Source: Proales similis (Eukaryota; Rotifera; Eurotatoria; Ploima; Proalidae). From it: a stretch of DNA of 64,000 nt. The stretch's first letter is position 1; each line of letters begins with the position of its first letter. The notes below the pieces were generated by a model. That model was not told the DNA's origin, did not search any database, and saw only the letters and a list, made by a program, of their open reading frames with translations. The stretch spans positions 1,335,001 to 1,399,000 of the forward strand of contig JAGVRJ010000009.1 of the NCBI GenBank assembly GCA_019059635.1. Reading direction: 5' to 3'. Position numbers and translations under genes: made by a program. Below, in pieces: positions 19,152 through 30,489 of this stretch.

Positions 19152-21671
19152 CTAGTTTGACATAAAGCCAAGCGGATTGAATTTAATGTTCACATAGGGC
19201 TCTGATGGCGTTTGCGCATGAGTCAGACTGTGGTTCAGTCGACTGCCGTCCCGGTCGCAATTGACTAGAACGTTTCTGGACTGCTTGTGGTCCAAGTCAT
19301 GCGAGAGGTTCTGATAAGTGAACTGCTGCTTTTTGCTTACGAACTGGTTGCCTGCACAGTGCGGATGATGAACGTGATAATGATCGCGTTTTCCCGCCCC
19401 ATTGTACTCCAAGTCGCCGCCCTCTTCATCTTCATCATCTTCATCGTCGTAATAAAGCAGAAAGCCATCGCTCCTGCGTCTGAATTTTATCAAAAAGATG
19501 ATTATGATCACTATGGTGAGAAGAGTGATCAAAGTGATACAGATGAGCACTAGGCCAATAAAATCGCTGTTTCGATTGAACAGCTTCGGCAGAGAGAACG
19601 TTGCTTTTTGATTCTCTACTGCTTGAGTGCTGCTTGCTCTCGACGGCTCTCTAGTTGACTCGCCTGCGTCATAGTAATAGACTGCGTTTTTGGCGTCAAC
19701 GTCCTCATCTTCTTGATAGTCATATTGATCAAAATATTGAATGCTTGACGGCTTATTGCTCTCGGCTGCTGGTGCCAGTGCGGCGCCGTTTGAATAGTCG
19801 TCGCCAAGATCGACGAACGACGGCTCTCTTTCACTTTCGGTCGACAACGGCTCTGTGTAGAACTCGAATGATTCCGAGTCGCAGTAGAAATTCACCTGAG
19901 CTGCCGAGTTGTACGCTGTGCAGCTGCTCTGCCTGAGCCGTTCGAACTGGCAATCGCTCTCTTTTTTCTCGACTAGCTGATCGAGAAAGTCCTTCCTGTA
20001 GCATTCGGGCGTGTTTATGAGCCAGCTGAGGTCGCCAGAGTCGAACGTCTGCCGCACAAATCTGTACAAATAGTAGACAGGACAAGAGCAGCTTGTGGTC
20101 GATTTCAGCTTGACCATCACGTCCGAAGGTATTTTGGCAATTTTGCAAAAGTCGTCGCTCTCCAGCATGTACTCGTTCATGCTGATCTCGTCTGGACGCG
20201 CATGACGGCCAATGTCCGGAAAGAGGCGCCACGTGGCCAGCTCCGGGTTCTTGTCGCTCATGCTCGGCAGGATGCGAGGCATGGGCCGCAGAGGAAAGTT
20301 AAGCTCGAAATCGGTGTATTTGGTAAAATCGTAGACCACACTCGATCGCGACTCGGTCATTATTTGGTCGTAGGCCAGCACCGACTGGTAGAAATAGCCG
20401 GCGGACAAGCCGATCTTGAATGTGGAGTCTTTTTTCTGCGAGAGGCGTTTGAATGCGCGCGATCTGACTGTCACGTTTGACTCGCGCATCCAAAGTTCAA
20501 ACGAGCTTGATCGAGCTTGTCGCAGTAGATCGATCGCTTCAGAGTCGAGCACAAACTGCTTCGGCTTGAGAGCGTATATTTGAACGCTGGCGCCCGGCTG
20601 CTGCTCAATGTCGCTGAGTGCGTTCGAGCCGACATAAATGCCCGAGCTCTGAGTGAGCGTCAGACGAAGAGTTGAGTTCAAGGCCTGTTTCACCTTTGAG
20701 AATGTGTGCGGCTTCAGGCAAAAGTTCTCCTGGTTCGAATGCATGAAAACAGAGAACTGCGACTGTTCGGCTTGAGTCAAGTCGTCGATGAGATGCTCGC
20801 TGAGCTGAATTCGACGCCCGTTTGAAAAACTGAGCTCAAAACTTGACTTGAATGCTTGGCGCAGTTTGCTGAAGCAGTGCTTGCCCAAGCGAATGAGATT
20901 GTAGTTCTCGACGCGCAGTTGAAAGACGCTCGAATCGACCTGCTGGTAATCGGAGAAGCTTCTCGTCTCAAATAGAACCTCGTTCACTTGACTCAGACTC
21001 AAAACGAACATGAATGCGGCCTGGCCGTCTGCGCGAGCCGAATCGTCCAACAGACTGGACTCGCTGGTCACACATCCGGTTCGGAAAATGACGAGCTCGC
21101 AATGGTCCAAATGAATGCTGAATAGACTTGGCTGTTGGCTGTGGATGGCGCTGAGCGACTCGCCTCTCAACTCGACAGTCTCGTAGCCGTCTATTTGAAT
21201 TCGCAGCGTTGACTGCTTCTTGAGTGTGATGCCGCGAAACGCGTTCGAGGCGATCGACAAATGCTTTGTGTGAACCGCTCTTAACCTCAGAGTGAGCTGA
21301 ACGTCCGCCTCGATGACGAGGCCGTTGAATGCGTCGCTCTCAATCTGCCCGACTGCAACAAAGTCGAGCTGCAGTGATCGCTGGATTCGATAAGCTCTGA
21401 ACGCTGCTGTCTGAATTCTCAGCAGGCGTCGATCAAAGTTCATTTGATTTATTGAATCGCAGACCGAGCCGCAATAGAGCGGCACTCTCGAGCAGTTTAC
21501 ATAGAAATACTGGTCATGTTGGCTGAGATAGCAGTTGTTCTTTATTGGCTCGATTGTGTCAAAATCCACGGACTTGGGGCCCTCTGCTGGTGCCTGAGCA
21601 CGCACATCAATAGGCCCGATTGAGACCAGCAGATAAACGGCAAACAAATGCTTGAACGATATTGCAGCCAT
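19152..21671 (-). CDS. Intronless single-pass membrane protein with LRR-like repeats
   Basis: An uninterrupted 839-codon frame starts at ATG 21671. A signal peptide (HLFAVYLLVSIGPIDVRA) is followed by Cys-containing N-flank NCYLSQHDQYFYVNCSRV. Roughly nine degenerate repeats of 32-45 residues follow, with the pattern hydrophobic-x-L-x3-AF-x2-L-x5-S-x-F-x-L-x-L (for example IASNAFRGITLKKQSTLRI, VRSRAFKRLSQKKDSTFKI). A second Cys cluster (DFCKIA...CSCPVYYLYRF...CYRKDFL) precedes an acidic stalk, a TM segment (IGLVLICITLITLLTIVI) near residue 690, and a cytoplasmic tail with a DDEDDEDEE run and a His-rich patch. It resembles LRR receptors in architecture, with Cys caps, but the repeat is not a canonical LRR. 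Family and role unknown. Confidence 0.85.
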   Translation of the reverse strand: MAAISFKHLFAVYLLVSIGPIDVRAQAPAEGPKSVDFDTIEPIKNNCYLSQHDQYFYVNCSRVPLYCGSVCDSINQMNFDRRLLRIQTAAFRAYRIQRSLQLDFVAVGQIESDAFNGLVIEADVQLTLRLRAVHTKHLSIASNAFRGITLKKQSTLRIQIDGYETVELRGESLSAIHSQQPSLFSIHLDHCELVIFRTGCVTSESSLLDDSARADGQAAFMFVLSLSQVNEVLFETRSFSDYQQVDSSVFQLRVENYNLIRLGKHCFSKLRQAFKSSFELSFSNGRRIQLSEHLIDDLTQAEQSQFSVFMHSNQENFCLKPHTFSKVKQALNSTLRLTLTQSSGIYVGSNALSDIEQQPGASVQIYALKPKQFVLDSEAIDLLRQARSSSFELWMRESNVTVRSRAFKRLSQKKDSTFKIGLSAGYFYQSVLAYDQIMTESRSSVVYDFTKYTDFELNFPLRPMPRILPSMSDKNPELATWRLFPDIGRHARPDEISMNEYMLESDDFCKIAKIPSDVMVKLKSTTSCSCPVYYLYRFVRQTFDSGDLSWLINTPECYRKDFLDQLVEKKESDCQFERLRQSSCTAYNSAAQVNFYCDSESFEFYTEPLSTESEREPSFVDLGDDYSNGAALAPAAESNKPSSIQYFDQYDYQEDEDVDAKNAVYYYDAGESTREPSRASSTQAVENQKATFSLPKLFNRNSDFIGLVLICITLITLLTIVIIIIFLIKFRRRSDGFLLYYDDEDDEDEEGGDLEYNGAGKRDHYHVHHPHCAGNQFVSKKQQFTYQNLSHDLDHKQSRNVLVNCDRDGSRLNHSLTHAQTPSEPYVNIKFNPLGFMSN

Positions 21672-24600
21672 GGTTCGACTTAGAGCATTCTAAATCTGAA
21701 ATGAGAGAGAGAGCGTTGAAAATTTCGAACAGAACGGTTCTTGTCTAGGCGGCCTTAGAGTTCGTTGGCGCAGAACGCTTCGAGACGCGAAAAATAATGC
21801 GCTCTAAATGCGGACTATGTGGCTTTTTTCAAATCCAACTCGGTTGGCATATAATCATCATCGTCACGCAGCGGAAAGAGCCGTATTGGCTTACCTGCTA
21901 ATTTATTGATCGATTTAGCTAGATTGCCTTCTCGAACGTGTTGACAATTATAATAAATGCGCGGAAGACGAACAAGAGAGAGAGAGAGTGAAAAACCCCG
22001 TCGAGGTGAATAAACGTCGTCGAGTAAATGAGCACCTTAGTCTGAAATAGCGTAGTGTACGACGAACCTTAAGCCAAAGTGAGTTGTCTAGGAGAGAGGG
22101 AGAGAGAAAGAAATTGGCAATGGAGAGCCAACGAGTGAGAAAGAGAGCGAGACAGAGAACCGAGGCTGCCTCGGCGACAACTTCCAAAGCAGTTACATAA
22201 TTCAGCGTGCAAACATTAATTTATTCCCTATTTCTAGCGAGAGCTAGTAAACTCACGGCTCGGAAGCAAATTAGCGCAAATGAGCCGAGCTCTAATCTCG
22301 AACCTCACGTACCGTTCGAGCCCCTTGGTGTGCTAATGGATTCAAAAATAAAAATACTCGCACACACACACACGTGCCAGAGCATAGGAGTGGACGGCCG
22401 AGGCGAATTAAGTGAATGCTGGACAGGTGAAAGTTTGAAAAACAAGTCAAAGCTGACGGGCTTTGTGAAATCTAGAGCTTCGAGTTGCGGGATAAACTCA
22501 AATAACAAGCAGCGAGAGCAGAGCTAGAGCGTGATCTTTATCAATGCCTCGGCTTGTTTTCGAATAGATCAAATCAAGTGGCCATGTCGGATTAACGAGC
22601 CGTCCACGAGTCAGTTGAATTTGTTTTTCTTTCTCACTTCGACAGAGAGAGAGAAACGAAAATAAAACAAACGATCGATCGCCTGTCCGTTCGTCTGTCA
22701 TTCACTCATTCGCTCAATTTGGTTCTCATCTAGCCCGCTACTGAACTCTTTCTCAAGTTGTCTTCTACAATATTGCTCTCCGATTTGGCATTTATTTTAG
22801 CTGTTTGGTCATTTTCTCTCACTGGCGTTCTCTCGCATTCAGCAGCGTTAGAATAGATGGCGAAAAATTTATTTCCTCATTAGAGATAAATTGATCGAAG
22901 AAGGAGAAGCGAGATCGGATAAATAAACAACAGCCGAGCCTAGTATTAGTGCTGATTTGAATAAGCATTGAAGCGAGCTGGTTGGCATTTAATTAAAACC
23001 GGCCATACGAAAATAGAAGGAGAGATGAGTAAGGCCCACTTCCTTATTTAATTGAATTAGACGGCATGCGAAGCGGCCGGACACCGCAGTCTTAATGAGC
23101 ATGAGAGGGCCACTCGAGCTATGTTTGTTGCCTTTTTACCACTCATTTGTTTGATTGATTAGGGGCTATGCATGTCTGAGCATCAAACAGGCCATCTCAC
23201 TCATCCACTCTGAAACCAGCTAGCCAGCCAGCCCTGCCTGCCTGTCTGTCTGCTTTAATTCCATGTGGTTCGTAATCTGGCAGCCATCAGCGAACCAGTA
23301 GGAGAATGACAATTATGACGCATCAGTACCATTACCACCACTGATACCACTGTTGGTGTCTAAGAATAACAAAACTCAAGCTGAAGCGGCTCTCGCCTTA
23401 GAATTGCCTCATCCTAAACTCAAGTGCCAGTGCTCATCTAGTCTGAAAGCTTTGCGTCAGTATCTAGCGTCTGATGATCGCTGCCTGGCAAAGAGCGATT
23501 GCCATTTGGTGAAAATAAGCCGCAGTCTTGAGCAAATATTGGCCGATCTGCCCTGTCGACCCTTATGCAACTGGCAATTGCGTCTGGTGGCGCCAAATAA
23601 ATGAAAAAAAAAAAAGAGAGTAGCGAAAGTATGGAAACCGTTTAAAACTTATTTGACAAACATACACTGATGGCGGAGGTCCATTAGAAATCGGGGCCCA
23701 AATTAAATTGCAGCAGCCGGCAGCATAAGTTATTTTGGTGAGCACACACGCCAACAATGCGCACAAGTGGGCTTTTGTCGCCGAGTCGGTCAGCGCCAAG
23801 GGAATAATGAAAGTGGCCGCTGCAGCTCTGCGCTTATCTACCTGAGCGCTCCGACTACGCTGCACATACATACGGACAAAAATAAAAGCGACGATTGCTT
23901 TAGTCTCTGACCATCTTCTTCTTCTTTTCTTCTACTTTGTACTTTCGACTCATTGTGGCCGCTCTCTATCGCTCGTAAAATAGGTTAAACGCGACCTCTG
24001 CGTCAATCGTAAATTCAATCACAACCGTGCGTTCTTTTTCTTTTTGCTATCATACTCTGCATTGTCTCTGTGCCCTCAAGTTTCAAGCATATCCACTCCA
24101 TTCTGATGCCATAGAGCAAATGCCAACGATCGAAAGAGATGAAATAATGAAATGCGTTTCCAAAACCACTAGCGTGCCAGCTTGAGGTAATCAGAATGAA
24201 AGGGGGAACGCAATCACACACACTGAACCTTGATCTTGGATGCTTACCAACACACGCGTTGATTATGTGCTGACGACGACCAATGCGATGACAAACAATC
24301 CAGACGCTAATTTAATTCCGGCTGTCATTGTTCAGGGCGAGTGCAAACGGCTATTACTCTACTCGAGTTGCATCATTTGCCTCTTCCTGTGCGCAGTTGA
24401 CAAGGATGTTGCAATCGCGCTCGGTTCCTCTCTCTTTCTTTGTCTGTCCTGTCTTATTCTCTCTCTCTGTCTCTCTGCACTTTGGCGGTCTAATTTCAAC
24501 TAACATGAGCTTCATCGTTCTGCCGGCAACTAATCGCTCTCTCGAGCCTTTTCTATTTAACGACCCCAATGCTGATGCATCGCGTTTATTAGGCGTGTCA

Positions 24601-25325
24601 AATTAGACGTCTAAAGTGCGCGCACGCGTCGACACTCGAAATATACACAAACAGACAATGCGAGTTTCAATTCGGACGCAGCGAGTTGACACAAAGTGAA
24701 TTTGATGCCGACAAGCGTGCAGCACAATTCTGCGCGCGCGCGCGTGTGTATGTGTGTGTGTGCGAACGTTGGGTACGGGTAGGTTTGAACTAGAAACGAG
24801 AAAAGACAAGCGAACGATTGTGGCAACGAGTAGACTGGCAGGCGCCGCCAGAGGCCGCCTTTTTATCGTTTTGAACTCAACATGCGCGAAAATAGAGCTG
24901 ATAAGATATGTTGAAGATAATCGCCGGCTTGTTGTTGTTTTTTGTGCGGCCAAACCGAGACAAGAGGACTCTAAACTTTAAGGCGGGCGGTCGTGTGTCG
25001 AGTGATGATTAATTGTAATCAATCCTTGCCACACGCACACACATAGCGATGAGCGTCAATAAGGCAAAACGCGCTCCATTTAACCGACCAACTCGCTTGG
25101 CACCTAAAATCTAAATTGAATCCAGGCGCCTAAGATTGCTTGTTGTAACTCGATCAGCATAGGATCTGTTTGATGAATGGACATGGACAAGTGTGACCTC
25201 AATTTTCATTTCTTTTTATTTTTTCATGCAATTTAAGTCTTACAAACACAAAGCAGCGGCGACAATTAAATAAGGGATTTGATTTAGAGCTAGAGACAAG
25301 AGATTTGATTTCACTCCAAGCATTT
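21672..25325. other. Gene-poor 3.6-kb region
   Basis: No exon can be supported. It contains scattered GA/CT runs (21990-22000, 22645-22655), a CG/TG alternating purine-pyrimidine tract at 24731-24763, and a CT-rich run at 24428-24478. The metalloprotease A 3' flank lies at the right end (minus-strand AATAAA near 25215). It may hold regulatory DNA for the gene at 19152-21671. Confidence 0.5.
24731..24763. repeat. Alternating (CG)n/(TG)n tract
   Basis: A run of CG dinucleotides passes directly into TGTGTATGTGTGTGTGTG. Such alternating purine-pyrimidine tracts can adopt Z-DNA under supercoiling. It lies in a gene-poor region. Confidence 0.8.
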
Positions 25326-28300
25326 TTAGCATTTGCCACAGGTCTTGCGGCACGGGTGAGGATTCAGATTCTCCAGAAGGTGGCAAAAGTTTTTCCATGC
25401 CACACATGCAATTTGCGAGTCAAAGCATGGCCCCGCAGAGCAAAGTCCACATCGCTTGCGACAGAATTGCGAGAACGGAATTCCGTTTATGTAAGCGTTT
25501 CTATTGCAAAAGCCGAACTGGGCAAAGTAATTGCAAGAATTGTCATTTTCGTTTTGACACACAGTGCCTGTGGGCGTCGATGAAGTGGTAGAAGGAATTG
25601 TGCTCGTCATAGTGCTCGTTGAAGTTGATGTCTGACTAGAACTAGACGAACTCGGCAACGTACTGGAAGAGGATGGTGTGGTCGAACTTGTCGTTTGAGG
25701 GCTTGTTGTGCTTGTCGAAGTAGAGACAATCGGGGAAGAAGTATCTTGCGTGGTCGTGGCAGTACTAGTGGTCGGAACAGCCGTAGTCGTGGTGGAAGTG
25801 GTCGATGCAGTTGTGGTTGTAACAGTAGTTGTAGGAGCGGCAGTGCTCGTAGTAGTGGTAGGAGCGAGAGTGGTTGTTGCTGTTGTTGGGGCTGCAGTGG
25901 TCGTAGTAGAACTGGTAGGGGCGGCAGTAGTAGTGGTGGTGGTGGTGGTTGGGGCTGCAGAAGTTGCAGCAGTAGTGGTAGGGGAAGCAGTAGTTGTAGT
26001 AGTGGTAGGAGCGGCAGTTGTAGTGGTGGTGGTCGGGGCTGCAGTACTAGTCACAGTGGTTGTAGTATTAGTGGTAGGGGAGGCAGTTGTAGTGGTGGTT
26101 GTAGGAGCTGCAGTTGTTGTGGTGGTGGTAGGAGCTGCAGTGGTCGTAGTAGTGGTGGTAGTGGTTGTTTGAGAACTGGCCGGCAAAAAACCCTGCGGAC
26201 AGCTCTCACAGTCCGGGCACATGAAGCCAGATGAGCCGATGCGGACGCATTCGCCGCCATTGCACGGGTTGGGATTGCAGGCGTCTCCTTAAATGTACGC
26301 GAGCATCATTCAAGATGCTCCGGCTGCGTTTGTCTCTCGCCAAGACACTTACTTATCTCGCAGTACTCGCCGCTGAATCCATCGGGGCACTGACACTCGA
26401 ATCCGATGCGAGCCGTAACCGCGACGGGCAGGTCGACGCAGGTGCCTCCGTTCAGACAAGTGACGTTGCTAGAGCACGAGACGGGTATGGCTTGGCAAAA
26501 CGAATCGCTTCAGACGCTGAGCTTTGAGTTTCGAGCTAGAGAGGCTGTTTACCTGTGCAAGTTCCACACGACCGTGGGCAAAATGACGATGCGGGCTGAC
26601 CTGAAATAGTGAAAAATGGGCAGTTGTTGGCATTGAAAGTTGAGCACTGAATAATCTGGTCGCGGCAAGTCATTGCATTATACTCTTTTGATGTTCGAAA
26701 TCAGTCGCAAAAGCGAATCGAGCGTCAGCCGAGAAATGTCTTATTTACTTTTACAAGCTCGACAGCAAATTGAATTTATAAGTTGACTGGCACAATACGC
26801 CTCTACGGGAGCATTAGAGCCCTCGATCAGGTCGAAAAAGGTTTCGCACGAGACTGAAGCCGACGGCAGCTGGACACTCACAATGTTCTGGCTAATGAAT
26901 CCATCCTCGAATGGACACGAGTCATTTGATGCCAACTCACTTGGCTGGCAAGCTCCACTTTGGCAAACCTAAAGTTTTTTTTTGTCAAATAAAGTCAGAT
27001 CTTCGATGCGGTGGTTATCGAAGCTGCCAAACGTACTCTTCCGACACCACAAGGAGTTCCGTCCGCAGCACCTCCCGGTGAACCAGTGCACTGATTGTCT
27101 GAATTGACGCTGCAATACAAAACGGTGCAGACCGAGTCGGCGAATTGCTTTTAAAACAAATAAATCTCATTCGTGAACAATAAAAGCAATTTTAGGTAGT
27201 TACATTGCAGAACGAAGCGTTTGAGCCATAAATCTGTTGACATTGATCATTTGCCGTCCAGACTTGTCCAGGCAGGAAGCTCTCGCTCAGTGTGGTCTCA
27301 TTGGGCAATATGCTCGGCGTGTTGAGTAAGCACTGAGCTTGAGTGGATGCAGGTCTTTATGGATAAGCCAATTGAGCAAATAAAAAGGAAAGAACAAGCT
27401 TAGAACCTTCTAACCCATTCGAATTAAGCAGCAGGGATTTGAACTGAGCAATCGAGCAGGGCGAGAAACGAAACATGTTGAGCATGTTGCCGGTAAATTG
27501 CGGACTTGCAGCCATAATGTAATTTTGGGAGAGAGAACACGCCTGAGTGGCCGCTTCTTCCCCGTCGTGATTTGCGCCCAAACTGATCAAGAAAAAAATT
27601 CGAATGACGAAAATAAAGACAGAATGCTGTTAGCCAAAACTTACTTGTGACCCAACTCATGAGCAAAAACCTTAAAATAAGAAAGCAACTAAAAAAGCTT
27701 GGAGATTCGAAGATGATTTCTGTGAGGTACCAGGATGCTCGCAAATCCTCCTCGCTCTTCTGAGATGGAATAGCGCGAGTTGGTGCAAATACCGCCGACA
27801 GGTGCAAACCCAACCGTGCCTGATCGAACGTTCGGGTCTGGATTAGGACTGGCCGACCAAAGGTCCTTACTAGAAAAACGATTAAATGAACCCTGAGAAT
27901 CTGAAAATGAACAGCCAATAACCTGAAAAGACCCATTGCATGGTCATAAGTGAACGGAAGGGTCAGCGAATTCATGTATGAAGAGAATGAGTTAAGAACG
28001 CTAGTCGAAAGAATCACCTCTCTTCCCTGATAAGTTGGGAAGGAGGGAACCCCGACAACCGAAGGGTTGGTCCACTGAGTATCGGCCGGATTCTTAAATT
28101 CGAGTGAGAAAACACGTCCACAGATATCATGCAAGAAGAGTTACGGTCAAGAACAAGAAGTTGGTCAGTCTCACACTCAGCCTGAGATCGGGATCCGAGC
28201 TGAGCGAGTTCTCGTAGCGAGCGTTCACCTTGGTTCCAAGCTCAGATGCAGAAGAGGAGCAGAGAGAAGGGGCGCCACTTACGCCGTTGAGCACTTGCGC

Positions 28301-29239
28301 CAAGTAGATGCGCATGTGCTGGAACACCTGGGCCTGGTCGGTGGTGCCCGAGAAGCGGACATGGTCGTTGTAGATAGACAGGTCGGTGACCACCAGGGTC
28401 TCGACCACCATTGACACCGGCTGTCCGTTGACGGCGCGAGAGGCCGAGCTCCAGCCCCTGACATAACCCACTTAGCACAGAGCCCGGTCGCAAGTAAGAG
28501 AAGCTGCGAGCTCACCTGCCCATAGGGGTTGACGACGAAGGCCGGGGAACAAAGTCGTCAACAAAACTAATGCCTGCCAGCTGAAGGTCCTCCGCAGTCG
28601 AGAGCCTGGCGCCGTGCATGTTGGCTTCCACGTCAAAGCCCGCGTCTCCGGCCAGCGGCAGGATGTCAATGGCCTGGTCTCTCTGTTCGGACAGGCCTAC
28701 CGAAGCGAGCACGCGGAACGGCTTGCCTTCTCCGCTGCGCTTGTTTCGGATCAGAGTGGCGTGGCCGTCTAGGCCGCCAGCGCGCCGGTAGAACTCGTGC
28801 TCTATCTGCAATCACATTTAGTTGCTCGGCATGACCCAGAGTGACAGTCAATGTTGCTCACGCACCTTGTGTTCAGGCAACTCTCGGTACTTGGTCGGCT
28901 GGCCCGACACAGGGTCGATGACGTAGATATCGGCCGAGGCGACGGGATGCGAAGAGCTGGTCGGCGGCAGGATCTCGAACTCCACGCTCTCGCCTGCCTG
29001 GTCCAGTTCGGGATGGACGAGTGAGAAGCGCGCCGGGAACTGACCCGCTCCGACCGGCTCGTGCACAATGTCCAAGCCGTGCAGCAGGTTGATGCGTTCA
29101 TCCCTCAGTTCGTCTTGAGGCCAGAGTCATTTGAGTCCGATTACCGGATGGGACTAGAATTACCTGCGCTCTTCTGAAAGTACAGTCCATAGGTGGATGT
29201 CAGGAGAAAAACATGAATAAAGACCAATGCAGTTGTCAT
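25326..29239 (-). CDS. Secreted ADAMTS/reprolysin-like metalloprotease A with EGF, mucin and ShK domains
   Basis: This multi-exon gene has short introns. Exon 1 encodes a signal peptide ([17 protein letters not shown]) and QKSAG. A prodomain follows (28140-29105), then an M12B catalytic domain ([16 protein letters not shown]...). The zinc motif is split by an intron and reads HELGHNLGANHD, with all ligands present, followed by the Met-turn NYIMAASP. A Cys-rich region (CTVLYCS...GTPCG), a first ShKT domain (TCRD...FCPRSCGTC), an EGF domain (CLNGGTC...[15 protein letters not shown]) and a second EGF-like segment come next. A Thr/Ala/Pro mucin tract of about 200 residues and two C-terminal ShKT domains ([18 protein letters not shown]) end the protein. 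Secreted proteolysis is inferred; the substrate is unknown. It is a tandem paralogue of the gene at 30490-33784. Confidence 0.91.
25567..26175 (-). repeat. Mucin-type Thr-rich low-complexity coding tract
   Basis: Read on the minus strand this codes for repeated [16 protein letters not shown] units with a Ser-rich C-terminal end, a classic O-glycosylation substrate. The repeat unit at DNA level is about 30-33 bases, degenerate (ACTACCACTAC-GCAGCTCCTAC type). It is part of metalloprotease A and has no equivalent length in its paralogue, whose linker is about 60 residues. Confidence 0.88.
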
Positions 29240-29280
29240 GATTGTTGCAATTTAGTGAACTAGCACAGAAATTCGGCTCC

Positions 29281-29288
29281 TTTTTATA
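29281..29288 (-). promoter_or_regulatory. TATA box of metalloprotease A
   Basis: On the minus strand TATAAAAA stands 41 bases upstream of the ATG at 29239, implying a very short 5' leader. The paralogue has a TATA box at a comparable place. Confidence 0.6.
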
Positions 29289-29403
29289 TTGAATATTTTC
29301 TTAATAGGAATTACAAAGTTATTCTCTTCATGTCATTAAAAATTGGAAATTGTCTGTGGAATGAGTGGGCTTAGACAGCATTCATTTGAATGTAATAAAA
29401 AGC

Positions 29404-29463
<60 letters not shown>
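29404..29463. repeat. (GA)n microsatellite
   Basis: About 60 bases of near-perfect GA dinucleotides, interrupted twice by AAAG. It sits about 165 bases upstream of the metalloprotease A start codon and is likely length-polymorphic. Confidence 0.95.
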
Positions 29464-30489
29464 CTGAATTGAACAATGTGAAGGCCAGAATAGATTAATG
29501 CCTTTGCACATTAATTCCACCCAAACAGAATTTTTATTTCAATTTCATTCATCGTCGACAATGAGCTGTTGGATTTTTGTTCAAGTTTGGTTTTATACAG
29601 CGCTCGTTTGTTGTTTATTTTTAAATGCAATTCGTAATCACATTTTAAGAGAAATAAAAATTAAAAAACGGAGCATGTCGCACGAGATTTATATAATACG
29701 TGTCGGCTTTGAGTAAAAAACAAAATTGCTCGCGCGCAAAATGATTCAGAGAGAATGACATTGAAAGTAACCTGTATTGCTGTTATGCAACATCGCATTT
29801 GAATTAATCACAGCAGTGGCATTGTGCGTGAGCGTTGGACAGGTTCGCGCGGGTAGCAGCGGTTCCGTAAATTCGGAAGGCTCACTGCGAGTGCGAGAGA
29901 TCGCTGCTAATACCATCGTGGCCGCCTAAATGTCTCAAGCGCACTTAAGCCAGGCCAAATTTTTAATGAGCGTCACCTTGCTCTGTCAAGTATTTGTATA
30001 ATTTCTCGCATCCCTCTTCTAGACCGGTTCGTCTTGTAGGTTGCAATAGCAGCTCGTGGCGCTCAACTTGACTTGAACAAACATAAACTAATAATTCTCG
30101 CTCTTGTTTGAAATATTTGCTTTATTAGAAAGCATGACTCGTTCTTTTGCAACAAATCGCGTCCTTGAGTGAAGCCCTAGGTTCTGTTTTCTTAGTTGTC
30201 TACAGTCTGCTAATGCAACTGGCTGGCATTTCACTGCGTTCCTAAGCAAATTCTTATTCATACGGCCTGAGTTGAAACAAAAGCGTAATAAAGCGAGCAA
30301 TTTTAAAACGAAAATTTATTTTTGCTTAAAAGCGTCCTCATGAAGCAATTTTTTCGATACTAATTGTACTCATAAAGCGCCAATGAAAGCCAAAATGCTT
30401 TGTCTGATTAAAGGAGCTCACTCATATTCATCTCGCAGCTAATGCGACCACAAAGTCTTTGTTTAAAAACGGAGCAGAGTTACGCAACA

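Larger units (their letters stand above)
29240..30489. other. Spacer between the two metalloprotease genes
   Basis: It contains the TATA box and 5' flank of gene A, a long GA microsatellite (29404-29463) and the 3' flank of gene B. No supported exon was found. Confidence 0.55.

Noticed and set aside
23353-23604. 83-codon Cys-containing plus-strand frame in the gene-poor region
   Set aside because: It begins at TTG with no ATG, no signal peptide and no recognised domain. It could be an exon but cannot be supported.
25695-26234. Long plus-strand frames rich in Gly/Ser/Arg or Val
   Set aside because: They are antisense shadows of the Thr-rich mucin repeat of metalloprotease A and have no start context or domain.
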